Notes: generated by a model not told the origin, from the letters alone. 64,000 bases of DNA from Thalassia testudinum (GCA_037157565.1 JAZHRO010000019.1:24078001-24142000); one strand, 5' to 3'. Positions 35,926-46,798 are shown, counted from the stretch's first letter. A program made the numbers and translations.

Positions 35926-38084
35926 ATGACTTTTCAGTTTTCGGAGCATCATTCGACGATTGCCTCCAACACTTGGTCCAGATACTCAGGCGGTGCATCG
36001 ATGTGAATTTGGTTCTTTCCTGGGAAAAGAGCCATTTCATGGTGCCTGAGGGAATTGTCCTGGGACACTCAAGTTCGGAGAAAGGTATCCAAGTGGATCG
36101 AGCTAAGGTTAATCTGATTTCTCACCTTCCTATTCCTAGCTCGATCAGGGACATCCGATCCTTTTTAGGGCATGTCGGTTTTTATCGACGATTTATCCCT
36201 GATTTTTCAAAAATCGCACGCCCCCTGACGACTCTTCTCTCCAAGGATGTTCCCTTCGAAATTTCCAAGGAATGCACTCAAGCATTTGAAATCCTGCGTG
36301 ACCGAGTCACCCAAGCCCCGATCCTACAGTCCCCTGATTGGTCTCAACCCTTTGAGATCATGTGTGATGCATCCGACTTCGCTGTAGGAGCGGTTTTGGG
36401 GCAGAAAAATGACAAGAAACCTGTGGTCATTTTCTACGCCAGCAAAACACTCGATGAGGCTCAGCGTAACTATACGGTTACTGAGAAAGAGCTGCTAGCT
36501 GTAGTATTTGCCCTAGAAAAGTTCAGATCATACCTTCTGGGTTCCCGTGTCATCATATACTCGGATCACACAGCTGTGAGGCATCTCCTTGCAAAGAAGG
36601 ACGCGAAACCTCGATTAATCCGATGGATCTTGCTGTTGCAAGAATTTGACCTTGAGATTCGCGACAAAGCGGGAAAGCAAAACGTGGTAGCTGATCACTT
36701 GTCCCGTCTTCCTTCTGAAATAATTGACCCTTCCGGACCCATCACTGAGCATTTTCCCGATGAGCACCTGCTGACTATTGGTACTAGCCTTCCATGGTTT
36801 GCTAATATAGTAAATTACTTGGCATCTCATCAGACCCCGTCCGATTGGCCGAAGGCCAAGAAAGACAAATTACGCTCCGATGCCAAGTATTACATTTGGG
36901 AAGACCCATACCTCTTCCGCATAGGTGCCGATCAGATCATCCGGAGATGTGTCCCGGAAGTGGAATTCAACAGTATCCTCTCTTTCTGCCATGACCAGGC
37001 ATGTGGTGGCCATTTTGCCGGGCATAAAATCGCATCAAAAGTCCTCCAGTGCGGCTTTTACTGGCCCACACTGTTCAAAGACGCATACAATCACTGCAAG
37101 GCATGCAGTCGTTGCCAGACTTTGGGCAACATGAGCCATCGCGACATGATGCCTATGCAACCGATTCTAGTATGCGAAATCTTTGATGTTTGGGGGATTG
37201 ATTTTATGGGCCCTTTTCCTGTTTCGGATGGTTTCGAATACATTCTGTTGGCTGTGGACTACGTGTCCAAATGGATCGAAGCCATACCGACCCGAACCTG
37301 TGATCACAAAATCGTTCTCAAATTCATTCATCAACACATTTTCTCAAGGTTCGGGATTCCTCGTGCAATAATCTCTGATGGGGGGACCCATTTCACAAAT
37401 GCTCAGTTTAGGTCACTGATGACCAAATACGGGGTGTCTCACCGAATCTCTACTCCTTACCACCCCCAAACTAATGGTCTAGCTGAGCTGTCCAATCGGG
37501 AGATCAAGAAAATCCTGCAAGTCACTGTTCGACCTGACAGGAAGGACTGGTCGTCCCGACTTCCGGAAGCACTGTGGGCCTATAGGACCGCCCACAAAAC
37601 CCAATTAGGCATGTCTCCCTTTAGACTGGTGTACGGAAAGGCATGCCACCTTCCCGTCGAACTGGAGCATAAAGCCTATTGGGCAGTACGGAACTGTAAT
37701 CTAGATCTTTCTAAGGCTGGGACCCACAGAAAACTCCAAATCAGCGAGATCGATGAATTACGCATAGATGCGTACGAGAACTCGCAAATCTACAAGGAGC
37801 GGGTTAAAGCCTTCCACGACAAACACATCTCGAGAAAGATCTTTCATCCTGGTCAAAAGGTCCTACTCTTTGATACCCGACTCAAACTCTTCCCAGGAAA
37901 ACTGAGATCTAAGTGGGTCGGACCATATTTGGTCCGACAGGTTTTTGGAAATGGAGCAATCGAAATCAGTCCACTCAGCCACGATTCTGAACCTTTCATC
38001 GTGAACGGTCAGAGACTCAAGCCGTTCATCGATGTAACTTCTACTGATTTGGCTGAGGCATCTTATATCCTCCTTTCCCCTTGA
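35926..38084 (+). pseudogene. pol: Element B RT C-terminus, RNase H and integrase (stop-free)
   Basis: Continues the RT frame after G ([15 protein letters not shown]...). RT thumb: [17 protein letters not shown]. RNase [15 protein letters not shown] (36364), [17 protein letters not shown] (36480), [10 protein letters not shown] (36559), [10 protein letters not shown] (36685). Integrase: zinc-binding [13 protein letters not shown] with CKACSRC (36991-37113), catalytic Asp in GIDFMGPF (37197), ISDGGTHF (37373), Glu in [11 protein letters not shown] (37480), and the C-terminal [18 protein letters not shown] (37915). No chromodomain follows. Stop TGA at 38082-38084. The open frame begins earlier, at ATG 35901 inside G, giving eight LTR-derived codons; that start is accidental. 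Separated from its N-terminal half, it cannot give active Pol. Confidence 0.95.
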
Positions 38085-38124
38085 GCTTATTGCGCCCAGC
38101 CGATGGCGTAAAACTCAGCGCTTA

Positions 38125-38140
38125 ACGGGAGGCAGCCCGT
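38125..38140 (+). promoter_or_regulatory. Post-pol hairpin ACGGGAGGCAGCCCGT (B)
   Basis: 5-bp stem ACGGG/CCCGT about 40 bases after the integrase stop, inside a longer block (CAACGGGAGGCAGCCCGTCA core) identical in H at 63755-63770. Conservation across a coding swap suggests function at RNA level. Confidence 0.65.
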
Positions 38141-38325
38141 CATTCTCTTTGAAAACCTGAAACTTGTTCTGACACCTTTTAGCACTCGAAGTTCACCCTG
38201 GTAGACAGCCGACCCCAACTCAGATGCTTGCATCTGGGATTTGAAATCGTCCGCAAAAATTCAACCCGACCCATCCACTCATCCAAATTTCTGTCTTAAG
38301 GAATGAACTAAGACCCCCTAGGTTA

Positions 38326-38361
38326 CAATGAGGACATTGCAAATCTTAGGCATGGGGGGGT
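38326..38361 (+). promoter_or_regulatory. CAATG-hairpin and internal G-tract (B)
   Basis: CAATG-AGGA-CATTG then AAATCTTAGGCATGGGGGGG, identical to H at 63965-63999. Confidence 0.7.
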
Positions 38362-38992
38362 ATGAAAGTGCAAAACTTGTAAGAAAAGGTTTCAAACAAA
38401 AAAATTCACATATGCCAAAAAAAAAAAAAAAAAACCATAAAAATTAAAAAATTTTCGAAAAAGAATAAGAGGAAAAGAGGAGAAGGAAATTTTGTGAAGG
38501 AGAAAAGATACAAAATGAAAAAGGAGCACAAAATTATGAGAAAAAGTGATAGTCATTAGTTAGGAACTAAGGAATTAACCTAAGTTCTAGACCTCATTCA
38601 AGAAAAGTGCACAAAGAGATTAGTAAAGAATGCAAACCTTAGGCATTCTTGAATAGACTCTTAGTACCCATTAAGATGTGGACACTCCTCAAGAGGTTGA
38701 GGAAAATGAAAAGCTGAAGTATTAGGTCTAAGGCTTAGGGAGTATTCGGCCTCGTTAACTAATTTTTGGTTTACTGGACTCAGTAACCTAAGCACCCTAA
38801 CCTCACACACAGCCTGGTTCAGTAAGCATAAAAATCAGAATCATGCAGAAGCGTCGCAAAATTCTGAAAAGAACACCTAGAATAGGAGCGGCCGATCAAC
38901 ACAAGTTGATTTGGACGAGTTCCCAGCGCGGAGAGGCGGGAAATCCCCTCAAAGATGCGTAACAAAATATCATCTCCTCGGTGCTTGTCTCT

Positions 38993-39182
38993 TAGGATAT
39001 TTACATATCCTACTGGGGGCATGTAAGCACTCTGCTGGTTCAGATTCCATGGATGGCATTATCTCGAAGTGTCAATTGCCAGGGTCTGGATTCGGCCACG
39101 GAACACCATGGATGGGATTATCTCGAAATCTCAATAGCCAGGGTTCCGGGGGTTGCCATGGGCGATGCTATCTCGAAGCATC
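38993..39182 (+). other. Conserved hairpin array in B (candidate RNA element)
   Basis: Leading hairpin TAGGATAT-TTAC-ATATCCTA (38993-39012), then CTGGGGGCATGTAAG. Three hairpins with invariant loop ATCTCGA follow: 39055-39073 (GGCATT/AGTGTC, wobble pairs), 39114-39132 (GGGATT/AATCTC) and 39164-39182 (GATGCT/AGCATC). Spacing is 59 and 50. Stem sequences differ from C and D but pairing is kept. Confidence 0.78.
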
Positions 39183-39628
39183 GATCGCCAGGAACCCTTG
39201 AGGATTGATGATGGGAGCAAGGAATCTGATACAGACCGTGTTGAAAAGCCAATCCTAGGCTAGAACTAAAAAGAAAAAGAGAGAGAAAACTCTCCAAACA
39301 GAAAAACTTTCTATCTCTCTCTTACAAAACGCACTGCGAACTGAGCCAGGGCTAAAATCATTTCAAGCACGGGTGCTTTAACCACGAAGTCCAATAAACC
39401 TTAGGTTAGTTCTTGTGGGCCTTAAAAACCTTTGCTAAAAGACTGAGGCTAAGGCTAGACAGATTTGGATCTTGATTGGTACTAGAGTACCTTTTAGGCC
39501 TATGGTCAGCATTCTAACCTAATCTATGCTCAAATAAAAAAGGCACTTATCTAAAACTATTAAAAACTTCATGGTCTAGAACAAGGGTTTAAACCTTAAG
39601 TTTTTGCTAAGGGACTAGCAAAAGCTAG

Positions 39629-39639
39629 GCATGGGGGTA
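39629..39639 (+). promoter_or_regulatory. 3' polypurine tract of element B
   Basis: GCATGGGGGTA immediately before the 3' LTR, after the shared GGGACTAGCAAAA block. Confidence 0.88.
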
Positions 39640-42419
39640 TGATGAGAACCTCATCATGAGCCATAACTAGCTCATTTTGACCTAATACAAAGGATAAAAG
39701 CTCCTACATATCTCAAGGAAAGGCTTAACTCAGAGAATTCTGAGTTTGAGAAGAAAATAAGTCATAAGGGGTAAAAATGCAATTTTACCACTATAATCTG
39801 CATACAGGGTAATTCAGGGCCCAAACATAGGTCAAAGCAGCTTAATAAGAATAAAGGTGGGATGAGATGATCTAGCAAGGGCTACAGCACTTCTAAGAAA
39901 CTAAATGATAATCTGTAACCCTAAAACAACCCACTTCAATTCACGAGGATCGAGGCAAAGTAAAAATAGAATAAACCCTCTAAAATTCATAGAAAAATAA
40001 TCTCTAGGGTTTAGAACCTTCAATTTGGCCTTCAGAACCCATTTTGACCTACATTGAGAACCATGCCCAATTAATAACTTAATTTGGGTTTTTGCATAAA
40101 TTGATCGGTCAAACAAGGTTTAATATAGAAATGAAATTCACCATCAGATTCCTTAGGTCCTAATTAATCATGTATAAAAACTTGGGCCTGAGAAGAAACC
40201 TCCTTGACCGACTTCACACTTTGGTCCTCATATATTTACTTTTTGGCCCTCAACTTTTGAACCATCGCATTTTGGCCCCTAACTCTCCTTCGTTCTTCGC
40301 ATTCAGGTCCCCCCTGCAAAACCTGCCAGCACCATGCTCCGGCGACCTTGCGCGGAGCATGGCGCCGCGCAGGGTGAGGGGGGAAGCCTGGCAAGTAAAC
40401 CGGGGGTGCCCTGCGTCGTCAGCCGTCGCAGGGACACCCCCCTGGTCGTTGTAGCCCACCATACCGGCCGTGCGAACGCACGGACGGTATGGGTTTTTAT
40501 TTCCGGCCATCCTCCGGCGAGGGAGACACGTCGTCTCCCTCCGCCTTCCTCCCTGTCTTGATCCCTATAAATACCCCCCGTTGCTCCACCAACCGGGGCA
40601 GCTCGGGTCTGACGGAGAAAACCCCCAACTTTCCTCTCTTCTCTCTCCGGCAGACGCTCACCAGCTCCGGCGGTTCCTCCCCCTTCTCCTCTTCGCTCTG
40701 CCGCAATACCAGCAGGAGAGACTTCCTCCCCTGCTCTTCCCGCGCCACGCCGCACCCAGCTGGCGCCTCTCCGGCTCTCTGCTCGCCGCCGCCCCTTTCC
40801 CTGAGCATCGTCTTCTCCGGCGACAGTTGATACGACTGTCGCCCTGCTGCTCCCCCTTCGTCCCTGCAAGTAAGCTAGAACTACTTCCCTTCTTCTCCTC
40901 TTTCTTTCCCCGCTTTCAATTTGTTCGATTAAGCCCTCGACCGACCCTGACCATCGTCACCCCCTTCGTCTCCGGCCATCCTCCGGCGAGATGCTCCCAT
41001 CGCTCCACAGCCTCACACACCTCGCCGACCCTCACCGAACCTCCGCCTCATCACACTGAGCACCCCCCACCCCTCCACTGCCACTCCACACCTCCGTAAC
41101 GCTCCCCCGAACAAACCCATTCCTCCGGTTGCAGTCCAACCTAGGGCTGCCGCCAGACACCACCTTGCGGCTTGCCGCGCAGCTCCACACCTTCGCCGTG
41201 CCACGGCGAAGGTTCCCCAGTGGTTTGATCAGGCCGAGAGGCCATATTCGTGTCCGACAGGTTTTGAGGTTCGACCGCCATTAACGCACATTGAAGCAGC
41301 TTCTCCCGTGCTCCAGGCTTGAGGACTCTAGGTCTCCAGTTGCTGCGGATTGCGGGGAGTCTTGCGAAGGTAGCCAGCCAGCAACCGACGCAAATCAAAG
41401 CCGCAGCTGCAGAAGCTAGGCCGCGGTCTCCCAGCAGGTGCACGCGAGGAAAGGCCTCCGTTTAGTCCCACATCGGTAAGCCTCACAACCTCTGCACCGT
41501 TTAAATTGATTTTGTGCATTAGCCTTACTGCCTCAGCACACGGGGTGAGGTCCCCTTCACCCGCCCGGTTACCCGGTCTCGTCCGCGCTCACGCCCCGCG
41601 GACCTGACCCGACCCGACTTGAGACTGACCTGCACTCCTCACCCACCACGCACGCCGGTGGGCCTGGACCCGAACCTGACCCGTACCCGACTACCCGGCA
41701 GCTTTGGGAGAGCTTTCCCAAGAGTGGTTTCAGAGAGAGAGAGACGCGGGGGGAGAGGGTAGAGTAGGTTTTGTCCTCTGACGTAAGCTCTGAAGTGTGC
41801 AGGCACAGGTGAAGAAGAAGGACCGCAGAAGAAGAAGGAAGCTGAGGGAGACACTGTAGCAACAGGCAGTTTAAGTCGTCTGATTTGGAAATCAGACGAC
41901 GTCCTGAAGGGAAAAGAAGAAAGAAGGAGGGGCGACGTCTTGACTGGAAAAAGAAAAGAACTGAAAGAAGAAAAAGAAAAGAAGAAAGAAGGAGATCTGA
42001 AGAACAACAGAAGAAGGCGAGGCAGAGGAGAACACAAAAGAACAAAGAAAAGAACTGAAAGAAGAAAAACAAAGAAGAAAGAAGAAGATCTGAAGAAAGA
42101 CAGAAGAAAAAGGAAGAGCAGGAACAGCTGGAAAAAGAAGGAGAGCATCACCACTGCAGAAGAAGAAGATCACCTCTGCAGACAAAGAAGAAGAAGATCT
42201 GAGACGAGGAGAAACAAAGAGAAAACAACAAATCCTTTCTCTCTTTATTTTTGTAAAAGAAACATGTATATCTCTAGAATACAACTTGCTCCCTGAGTTC
42301 GACCTCGGGAACTCTTTTCCGAGTAAAAAAATTTATATATTTGAAATGATGGCAACAATTGGCTATATTACAACGACATAACAATAAAACCCTGTTATCT
42401 CTCGAAGCCATCGTTATCA
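39640..42419 (+). repeat. 3' LTR of element B
   Basis: 2780 bp, about 98.5% identical to the 5' LTR by rough eye count. TATA box TATAAATA at 40566-40573. The palindrome at 41875-41900 is intact (GTCGTCTGATTT / AAATCAGACGAC). Ends CGTTATCA, followed by the AGCCC duplication. Confidence 0.95.
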
Positions 42420-42424
42420 AGCCC

Positions 42425-42891
42425 CATACATCCCAGTGGTCGTTGGCGACCTACAAATAGACGAGGCTCTGCTTGATCTAAGTGCGGGGGTGAACATCCT
42501 TCCGAGCTATGTATATGAACAACTTGGAGGAGGCAATCTGAAGCCTTCCCCTATAATCCTCCAAGTTGCAGATCATTCTTTGAAGACACCACGGGGCCTG
42601 TTGGAAGATGTCCTCGTGAGAGTGGAGGATTTCTTTTTCCCCATTGACTTTCTAGTACTGGACACTGACCCTACCAACAAACCAAACAATCCCTCTATCA
42701 TCTTGGGCCGCCCTTTTCTTCCGACTTCTAATGCTTCAATTAATTATCACACTGGGGCGTTAAAAATGGGCTTTGGGAACAAGAAAATTCGGCTGAATGT
42801 GTTCGATGCTTATAAACAAGTTGGATTTGAGGATTGTTCCCAAGTTGAGGTGGTAGATGATCTGATGACCCCCTTCAGCATGTCATGTTAA
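42425..42891 (+). pseudogene. Element D protease
   Basis: Resumes the D frame broken by B. LLDLSAGVNILPSY (about 42472-42513) is the aspartic protease site, but it reads Asp-Leu-Ser-Ala-Gly where B has Asp-Leu-Gly-Ala-Ser, so the catalytic loop is altered. LQVADHSLKTPRGLLEDVLV and ILGRPFLPTSNASINY follow as in the family. The frame ends at TAA 42889; the RT continues in another frame, so a frameshift lies near 42890-42930. Confidence 0.88.
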
Positions 42892-42929
42892 ATGAGCATT
42901 CCCATCACTTGTAGGAATGTGAAGGGGAT

Positions 42930-44722
42930 GTGCTAGAACTTGAGGAATTGCTTGGAGTTTCTACTGAGTCTCTTTCCCCATCATGTCTGCCTAAGGTAGA
43001 TCTGATACCTGACATGGGGACTTCTATTATGAAACCCTCAACCATACAAGCCCCTGACCTTGAACTGAAACCCCTCCTTGACTCTCTCAAGTATGTATTC
43101 CATGGGTCGAATGATATGCTCCCTGTATTCATCTCATCTGCACTATCTGAAGTGCAAGAGGGAGCCTTGTTAGACTGCTTATCAAGGCACAAGGAAGCCA
43201 TAGCTTGGACGATTGCTGATATTAAGGGTATAGACTCTACGCTCTACATGCATCACATTTATACTGATGATTCCATCAAACCCTTTCGCGACATGCAGAG
43301 ACGTCTTAACCTCAACATGAGGGAAGTGGTTAAAAAGGAGATTCTGAAGTGGTTGGACGCTGGGATCATTTATCCCATCGCAGATAGCAAATGGGTTAGT
43401 CCAATACATGTGGTGCCAAAGAAGGCAGGCTTCACGGTAGAAACAAATGACCATGGTGAACAAGTGGTGACCAGACCCTCAACAGGTTGGAGTGTCTGCA
43501 TTGACTACCCCAAACTGAACATTGCTACCTAGAAGGATCACTTTCCCTTGCCCTTTATTGATCAGATCCTTGAGGGATTGGCAGATCCTTGAGGGATTGG
43601 CAGGGAACAAGTATTTCTGCTTTTTAGATGGCTATTCTGGGTACAACCAGGTTGCAGTCTTCCCTGATGATCAGGATAAGACAACTTTCACTAGTCCTTA
43701 CGGCATTTTTTGCGTTTAGGCGAATGCCGTTTGGATTATGTAATGCACCTGCAACTTTGCAGCGGTGTATGATGTCCATTTTCTCGGACATGATTGACGA
43801 GTGCGTCGAGGTTTTTATGATGACTTCTCCATTTACGGCTCGTCTTTCAACCAATGTCTCCTGCACTTAGAGAATGTGCTGAAGAGATGTAAGGAGACTG
43901 GTTTAGTCCTCAGTTGGGAGAAAAGCCACTTCATGGTACAGAAAGCCATTGTACTTGGGCATGTTGTGTCTAAAAGGGGCTTGGAAGTAGATAAGGCTAA
44001 AGTTGATTCTATTTCCAAACTTCCATTTCCCACGAATGTCAAACTGATTAGTTTCTTTCTGGGCCATGCAGGTTTTTATAGGAGATTCATTAAGAATGTC
44101 AGCAAAATTTCTAGGCCACTTTTCGACTTATTGGCCAAGGAATCTTCCTTCGATTTTGATTCAAAGTGTGCCGAGGCTTTTCATACGCTAAAGGAGGCCT
44201 TCACTCCCATTTGAGTTGTGTGTTGCTTCGGATTATGCAGTGGGAGCTGTTCTTGGACAGAGGGTTGAGGGAAAACCACATGTGCTGCATTATGCTAGCA
44301 AGACTTTAACTGAACCACAGCAAAACTACACAGTCACTGAAAAAGAATTACTTGCTGTAGTTTTTGCTTTGGAGAAGTTTAGGGCTTATCTTCTTGGATC
44401 CAAGGTGATCATTTTTACTGATCATAAGGCAGAGAAACATCTCATTGCCAAGAAAGATTTTGAGCCACGTTTAATTAGATGGATTCTACTCCTTCAAGAG
44501 TTTGAATTGGAGATTCGTGAAAAGAAAGGAGTGGAAAATGTAGTGGCTGACCACTTGTCTCGCCTTCCCCTTGATGACTCTCAATCTGGAGACATCTGTG
44601 AGACATTTCCCGATGAAACCCTTATGGCGGTAACACCGACTTCACCCTGGTATGCGGATATAGTTAACTACTTGATCACTGGAGAAACCCCTAGCTCTTG
44701 GGATGTGCAAAAACAGAAGTGA
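42930..44722 (+). pseudogene. pol: Element D reverse transcriptase and RNase H (frameshifts, duplication)
   Basis: RT from LKPLLDSLKYVF through WLDAGIIYPIADSKWVS (43350). A TAG interrupts at 43530. An exact 19-bp tandem duplication (43563-43581 and 43582-43600) shifts the frame. LDGYSGYNQ is readable at 43626. An extra T in a T-run at 43706-43711 shifts it again, and one base is missing inside the FMDD codons (about 43818). A short deletion near 44212 removes the RT-RNase H joint. RNase H from 44216: [39 protein letters not shown] and [13 protein letters not shown] at 44720. Confidence 0.9.
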
Positions 44723-45931
44723 TTCATTTCCCATGCTAGATTCTTTCATTGGGAAGAGCCAGAATTATTTCATATTGGACAAGACCAAGTTTGGAGACAA
44801 TGTGTGCCTGAAGAAGAGTAATAGAGTGTGTTGAGATTTTGCCATGAGCTTCATTGTGGAGGACACCTTGGTGCTAAGAAAACAGCTTTTAAGGTTCTCT
44901 AGTCCGATTTTTGGTGGCCTTCTTTATTTAAGGATTCCCATTACTTTGTTAAGGCCTGTCTAAGATGTCAACGGACTGGAACGATTAGGATGTGGAATGA
45001 GATGCCCCAACACCCTATCCAACCTGTGGAAATTTTTGATGTTTGGGGGATAGACTTCATGGGTCCCTTCCCTTCATCCCATGGATTTGAATATATCTTG
45101 GTAGCAGTAGATTACGTTTCCAAGTGGATAGAGGCCATTCCTATGAGCACAAATGACCACTCTGTGATTTTGAAATTTGTGAAGGCCAATATCATATCTC
45201 GCTTTGGCTACCCCAAGACAATTATAAGTGATGAGGGACCTCATTTCTGGAACCATCATTTCAATCGGCTACTCAGGAGTCTGGGAGTAACTCATAAGAT
45301 TGCTACCCCTTATCACCCTCAGACAAGTGGCCAGGTTGAAGTCTCAAATAGGGAGCTCAAGAACATTTTAGAAAAGACTTTTAGGCTAGATAGGAAGGAC
45401 TGGTCCCAAAAGCTCGATGACGCTTTATGGGCTTATTGAATGGCCTACAAAACCCCTTTGGGTATGTCTCCCTTCCGGATTGTGTATGGGAAAGCATGCC
45501 ACTTACCTGTTGAACTTCAACATAGGGTACTTTGGGCTATCCGAAGTGCCAACATAGATTTAGAGCAAGTTGGTAAAGCACGTTTACTGGAGTTGACTGA
45601 GCTTGAGGAGCTGAGGAATGATGGTTATGACACCTCCCAAGCTTATAAAGAGAGAACTAAGGTCTTGCACGACAAGTACATCCTTAGAAAGACCTTTGAG
45701 CCCAACCAACAAGTCTGGCTTTTCAATTCCAGACTTAAGTTGTTTCCTGGAAAATTGAAATCACGTTGGGATTGGCCTTTTATTGTCACCAAAGTATTTC
45801 TACATGGGGCTGTGGAGATCAAGAATCCTTCCTCTTCAACACCACCCTTCACTGTCAACGGCCAACGATTAAAACCTTATGTAACTTTGGATGGCCAGCT
45901 GGTTGACGAGGTCACTCTCGAGGAGCCTTAG
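44723..45931 (+). pseudogene. Element D integrase
   Basis: The zinc-binding N-terminus is decayed (44723-44990) with stops including TAG at 44900-44902, where B has Gln. Core from 44990: GIDFMGPF (45046), IISDEGPHF (45220; the usual Gly-Gly reads Glu-Gly) and [11 protein letters not shown] (45333). TGA at 45437 sits where B has Arg. The C-terminus reads RWDWPFIVTKVFLHGAVEI (45763). Ends TAG 45929-45931. Not functional. Confidence 0.9.
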
Positions 45932-45981
45932 CTCCTTTTTCTTCTGCCTCAGGTAATATCTTCCCTTGGTCATTCTACTTT

Positions 45982-46016
45982 CAATGCGGACATTGTTTGA
46001 ATAAGGTATGGGGGGA
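45982..46016 (+). promoter_or_regulatory. CAATG-hairpin and internal G-tract (D)
   Basis: CAATG-CGGA-CATTG then GGTATGGGGGGA. The stem is kept, one loop base differs, and the tract has six Gs. Confidence 0.65.
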
Positions 46017-46610
46017 TAGGACCTGAGGCATCTATACATAGCATTTATACATAGTGCATTCATGCATTTAGTTTAAATATTCTGCATTACATAGATTTAT
46101 TAAAAAAAAAAAACATTTTACATCATTGAGCTTAACTGGTTGAGCCCTGCATTCTTAGGCAGACCAGAACTTTAGGTTAGACTATGTTGACTCTAGGTGT
46201 CTGACTTTAGAAGCTAAGTTGAAGTACTAGCTCTAGACCTTTAGGATCCTTTGTGGACTTAAAAACTCAAGTAGGAGTTAAGTTGCAGACCATTCCTCAA
46301 GAGGTTGAGGAAGGAAAGCTAGGGATTGAGTTTAAGGTTGGGTGGTATCTGGTGTCTTTTTCTACCTTTTGGTTTATGGGTCCTCGTAACCAAAGCATCC
46401 ACAATTCACACACACTTGGTCTTGTGAAAATAGTGATCACCTTCATTCCTTTCTTGGAGAATTTTTTTTTTTTTTGGTTCTCTTAGTTCTTACTTAGGAG
46501 AAGCTTGAAAGCACAAGTTGATTGGAAGAGTTCCTGCCGCAGGAGAGGTGGAGTACATACTCACCTTGAGGATGAGATGATAACATGTCACCTCCTTGGA
46601 ACTTGTCTCT

Positions 46611-46798
46611 TAGGATATCCATCCTACTGGGGGCATGTAAGTGTAATGTGCGGTTCAGGTACCATGGGCGGCCCTATCTCGAAGAGCCGATTGCCACAGG
46701 CCTAAATTCGCTTTAGAAATCCATGGGCGATACTATCTCAAAGTGTCGATTACCAGAAGTTCTTGGGGTCGCTATGGGCGGTGCTATCTCGAAACATC
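46611..46798 (+). other. Conserved hairpin array in D (candidate RNA element)
   Basis: Leading hairpin TAGGAT-ATCC-ATCCTA (46611-46626). Three hairpins follow at 46670-46688 (GGCCCT/AGAGCC, one mismatch), 46729-46747 (GATACT/AGTGTC) and 46780-46798 (GGTGCT/AACATC, one mismatch). Spacing is 59 and 51. Loops are ATCTCGA or ATCTCAA. Confidence 0.72.

Larger units (their letters stand above)
38085..39639 (+). other. Post-pol non-coding region of element B
   Basis: 1.56 kb. In order: a hairpin ACGGG-AGGCAG-CCCGT (38125-38140), the CAATG hairpin and G-tract (38326), an A-rich stretch (38395-38560), the hairpin array (38993-39182), ACAGACCGTGT near 39230 and the PPT. I see no envelope-like ORF. Confidence 0.8.
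25912..42419 (+). mobile_element. Element B: youngest full-length Athila-type element
   Basis: TSD AGCCC (25907-25911 and 42420-42424). 5' LTR 25912-28691, PBS 28694, leader, gag from 29774, protease-RT to 33166, insertion G, RT end-RNase H-integrase to 38084, hairpin array, PPT, 3' LTR 39640-42419. The two LTRs have the same length (2780 bp); I counted roughly 40 substitutions by eye, mostly transitions, and no indel. The element lies between gag and protease of D. Apart from G, only two stops interrupt its gag-pol frame. Confidence 0.95.

Noticed and set aside
38085..39639. Possible envelope-like gene between pol and 3' LTR (also in A and D)
   Set aside because: Some Athila elements carry one, but no frame above about 100 codons is present in these regions; what is conserved is non-coding.
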